Assembly: GCF_000832305.1 (NCBI RefSeq)
Contig: NZ_CP010536.1
Coordinates: forward strand, 1,240,001 to 1,304,000
Direction of reading: 5' to 3'
DNA from: Cupriavidus basilensis
Lineage (GTDB): Bacteria > Pseudomonadota > Gammaproteobacteria > Burkholderiales > Burkholderiaceae
Length of the DNA: 64,000 nucleotides
The notes beneath the pieces are model-generated. The model did not search any database, was not told where the DNA came from, and worked only from the letters and a program-made list of their open reading frames with translations. This document shows positions 62,149 to 64,000 of the stretch, in pieces (position 1 is the first letter of the stretch; each line of letters starts with the position of its first letter). Position numbers and translations under genes: made by a program.

Positions 62149-63862
62149 TGCGCCGCGAGCGGCGCGCCTCCCGGGCCGTGCCGGTGGTGCCGCGCAGGCC
62201 TTGCGCGAGCATCTCCTCGGCGTGTTGCACCGTGGTCGCCGTCACGGTGGTCCCGCCCAGCATGCGTGCGGTTTCGACCACGCGGCCGGCGGCGTCGAGG
62301 CCGCGGATGCGCGAGCGGGTGACCGAGCCTGTGCCGTCGCGCTGGCTGGTCTCCTTGCTGACCAGCAGGTGGGCGCCGGCCTGGGCCGCCACCTGCGGCA
62401 GGTGGGTCACGCACAACACCTGGCGGGCGCGGCCGAGTTCCTGCAGGCGGCGGCCCACCACCTCGGCCACCGCGCCGCCGATGCCGGTGTCGACTTCGTC
62501 GAAGATCAGGGTGGGGGTGGGCGCGGCCTCGCTGGTAATGACGGAAATCGCCAGGCTGATCCGGGCCAGCTCGCCGCCCGACGCCACTTTGGCCAAGGGG
62601 CGCGCGCTGACGCCGGCATGGCCTGCCACCAGGAACTCGACTTGTTCCAGACCGTGGCTCTGCCCTTCGTCCAGCGGGTGCAGCGCCACCGCGAAACTGC
62701 CGCCCGCCATGGACAGGCCCTGCATGGCATCCGTCACGGCGGCCGACAGGCTCTCGGCCGCCACCTTGCGGGCAGCGCCGAGATGCTGGGCGATGGTGAG
62801 GTAGGCGGCGCGGGCCGCGGCCTCGCGCGCCATCGCCTTGTTCAGGTCCTGGGCGGACTGGAGATCGTCCAGTTGCTGGCGGCGCGCCATCAGTTCGTCC
62901 GGCAACTGCTCCGGCGGCATCCGGTACTTGCGCGCGGTGGTGTGCAGCGCCTGCATGCGCGCCTCCACCACCTGCAAGCGTTCGGGGTCCAGGTCGATCC
63001 GGTCGACGTAGCGGTTGAGCGAGTGCGCGGCCTCCTCGACTTGGACCAGCGCCGGGTCCAGCGCCGCCAGTACGTCGCCCAGCGCGGGGTCGACGTCAGC
63101 CATCTGCCGCAGGCGCTGCACCACGCTGTTCAGCCCGGACAGCACCGAGCCATCGGCCTCGGACAGCGCCTCGAGCGCGGCGCGGCTGCCCTCGATCAGC
63201 CCGGCGGCATGCGACAGCCGGTTGTATTCGGCCTGGATGTCTTCCCATTCGCCAGGTTGCGGCGCCAGCTTCTCGAGCTCGCCGACCTGCCATTCGAGCC
63301 GCTCGCGTTCCAGCTGCATCTCGCGCGAGCGGTGCTCGACGGTTTCGCGCTGGCGCACGCACGCACGCCACGAGCGCCAGGCTTCGGCCACCGCGCCGGC
63401 CTGCGCGGTGAGGCCGGCATGGGCATCGAGCAGCAAGCGCTGGGCATCCGGGCGCAGCAGTAGCTGATGGGCATGCTGGCCGTGGATATCGACCAGGCGG
63501 TCGCCGATGTCGCGCAACTGGCCCAGCGTGGCGGCGGCGCCATTGATAAAGGCCTTGCCGCGCCCGCTGGCGTCGACCGTGCGGCGCAGCAGCACCGTGC
63601 CTTCGTCGCCAGTGAGATCGTGTTCGGCCAGCCAGGCGTCGAGCCCGGCCGGGGTGGAAAAGGTGGCGCTGATGCTGGCCCGGGAGGCGCCTTCGCGGAC
63701 CACGCCGGCGTCGGCGCGCTCACCCAGCACCAGCGCCAGCGCATCGATCAGGATCGACTTGCCGGCGCCGGTCTCGCCGGTGAAGACGGTGAAGCCCGGG
63801 GAGAAGTCGAGGTCGAGGGTATCGACAATGACGAAATCGCGGATGGACAGGCTGCGCAGCAT
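62138..63862 (-). CDS. recN: DNA repair protein RecN
   Basis: 574 residues of SMC-like ATPase. FTVFTGETGAGKSILIDALALVLGERAD is the Walker A region, the middle is coiled-coil helical, and VASGGELARISLAISVI with LIFDEVDTGIGG are the signature and Walker B. RecN holds broken DNA ends for double-strand break repair. It sits next to nadK, a usual betaproteobacterial arrangement, and reads toward the lipoprotein and subtilase genes. Confidence 0.95.
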   Translation of the reverse strand: MLRSLSIRDFVIVDTLDLDFSPGFTVFTGETGAGKSILIDALALVLGERADAGVVREGASRASISATFSTPAGLDAWLAEHDLTGDEGTVLLRRTVDASGRGKAFINGAAATLGQLRDIGDRLVDIHGQHAHQLLLRPDAQRLLLDAHAGLTAQAGAVAEAWRSWRACVRQRETVEHRSREMQLERERLEWQVGELEKLAPQPGEWEDIQAEYNRLSHAAGLIEGSRAALEALSEADGSVLSGLNSVVQRLRQMADVDPALGDVLAALDPALVQVEEAAHSLNRYVDRIDLDPERLQVVEARMQALHTTARKYRMPPEQLPDELMARRQQLDDLQSAQDLNKAMAREAAARAAYLTIAQHLGAARKVAAESLSAAVTDAMQGLSMAGGSFAVALHPLDEGQSHGLEQVEFLVAGHAGVSARPLAKVASGGELARISLAISVITSEAAPTPTLIFDEVDTGIGGAVAEVVGRRLQELGRARQVLCVTHLPQVAAQAGAHLLVSKETSQRDGTGSVTRSRIRGLDAAGRVVETARMLGGTTVTATTVQHAEEMLAQGLRGTTGTAREARRSRRSAG

Positions 63863-63934
63863 CGTGGTCGACGGGTCGGGGCTGGGTGATGTCAGGGGAC
63901 GGATCTGGTCCGGATCGGTGCGGGCCGGGGCGGA

Positions 63935-64000
63935 TCAGAGCCGGTTGTCTTCGCTCGGGTACTCATGCCAGTGCAGCTTCTTGCGCAGCGTGGCGTAATA
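63935..64000 (-). CDS. nadK: NAD kinase, C-terminal end (partial)
   Basis: The last 21 codons of a leftward gene: YYATLRKKLHWHEYPSEDNR and a final Leu, then TGA. The YATLRxKLHWHE ending is that of betaproteobacterial NadK, and nadK-recN adjacency is common in this group. The gene continues beyond the window, so the call rests on a short stretch. Confidence 0.75.
   Translation of the reverse strand, partial: YYATLRKKLHWHEYPSEDNRL

Overview
The window is GC-rich chromosomal DNA from a betaproteobacterium, most likely Burkholderiaceae of the Cupriavidus/Ralstonia group. That placement rests on the combined urtABCDE-ureDABJCEFG locus, several orphan Bug-type (TctC family) solute-binding proteins, the recN-nadK neighbourhood, and the many LysR and acyl-CoA genes. 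I see no rRNA, tRNA, CRISPR array, prophage or insertion sequence.

Layout. 1-12376: urea ABC importer (urtA partial, urtB-E) followed by a nickel urease operon in the order ureD-A-J-B-C-E-[DUF559]-F-G. The DUF559 nuclease-like gene between ureE and ureF is fused to REP-like palindromic DNA and looks like an insertion. 12786-18687: PLP dehydratase, XRE regulator, an unrecognised 253-residue protein behind a strong promoter, a GST, an acyl-CoA dehydrogenase and a divergent LysR gene. 18713-22739 (minus): a VWA lipoprotein, an ECF-like sigma factor and a membrane protein resembling an anti-sigma factor. 22869-29446: a Bug protein and a fatty acid/acyl-CoA group (APH-like kinase, histidine phosphatase, enoyl-CoA hydratase, 3-hydroxyacyl-CoA dehydrogenase) plus a GST. 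29521-37557: aminotransferase, PIN protein, YaaA, M14 carboxypeptidase, a lipoprotein with a Ser/Lys-rich tail, and a Bug-hutG pair with a divergent LysR gene.

37698-42184: a small decayed YXWXPGHW gene, a 36-residue lipoprotein, and a tightly overlapping run of ECF sigma factor, anti-sigma-like protein, CnrX/ZraP-like protein, a 29-codon ORF, DUF1800 and DUF1501. 42217-44948: CoxE-type VWA protein, GNAT and MoxR ATPase. 45359-47317: two small cytochromes c and DAHP synthase with a terminator hairpin in its leader. 47644-56071: LuxR-type protein, methyltransferase, TldD, nitrilase-family hydrolase and YhdP. 56180-64000: glnE, rhombosortase, a GlyGly-CTERM subtilase, a lipoprotein that looks like a free-standing subtilase prodomain, recN and the 3' end of nadK.

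The most notable points are two. First, the rhombosortase sits beside its probable GlyGly-CTERM protease substrate and a separate prodomain-like lipoprotein. Second, the DUF559 gene carries in-frame 84-bp repeats bounded by 32-bp perfect inverted repeats inside the urease operon.
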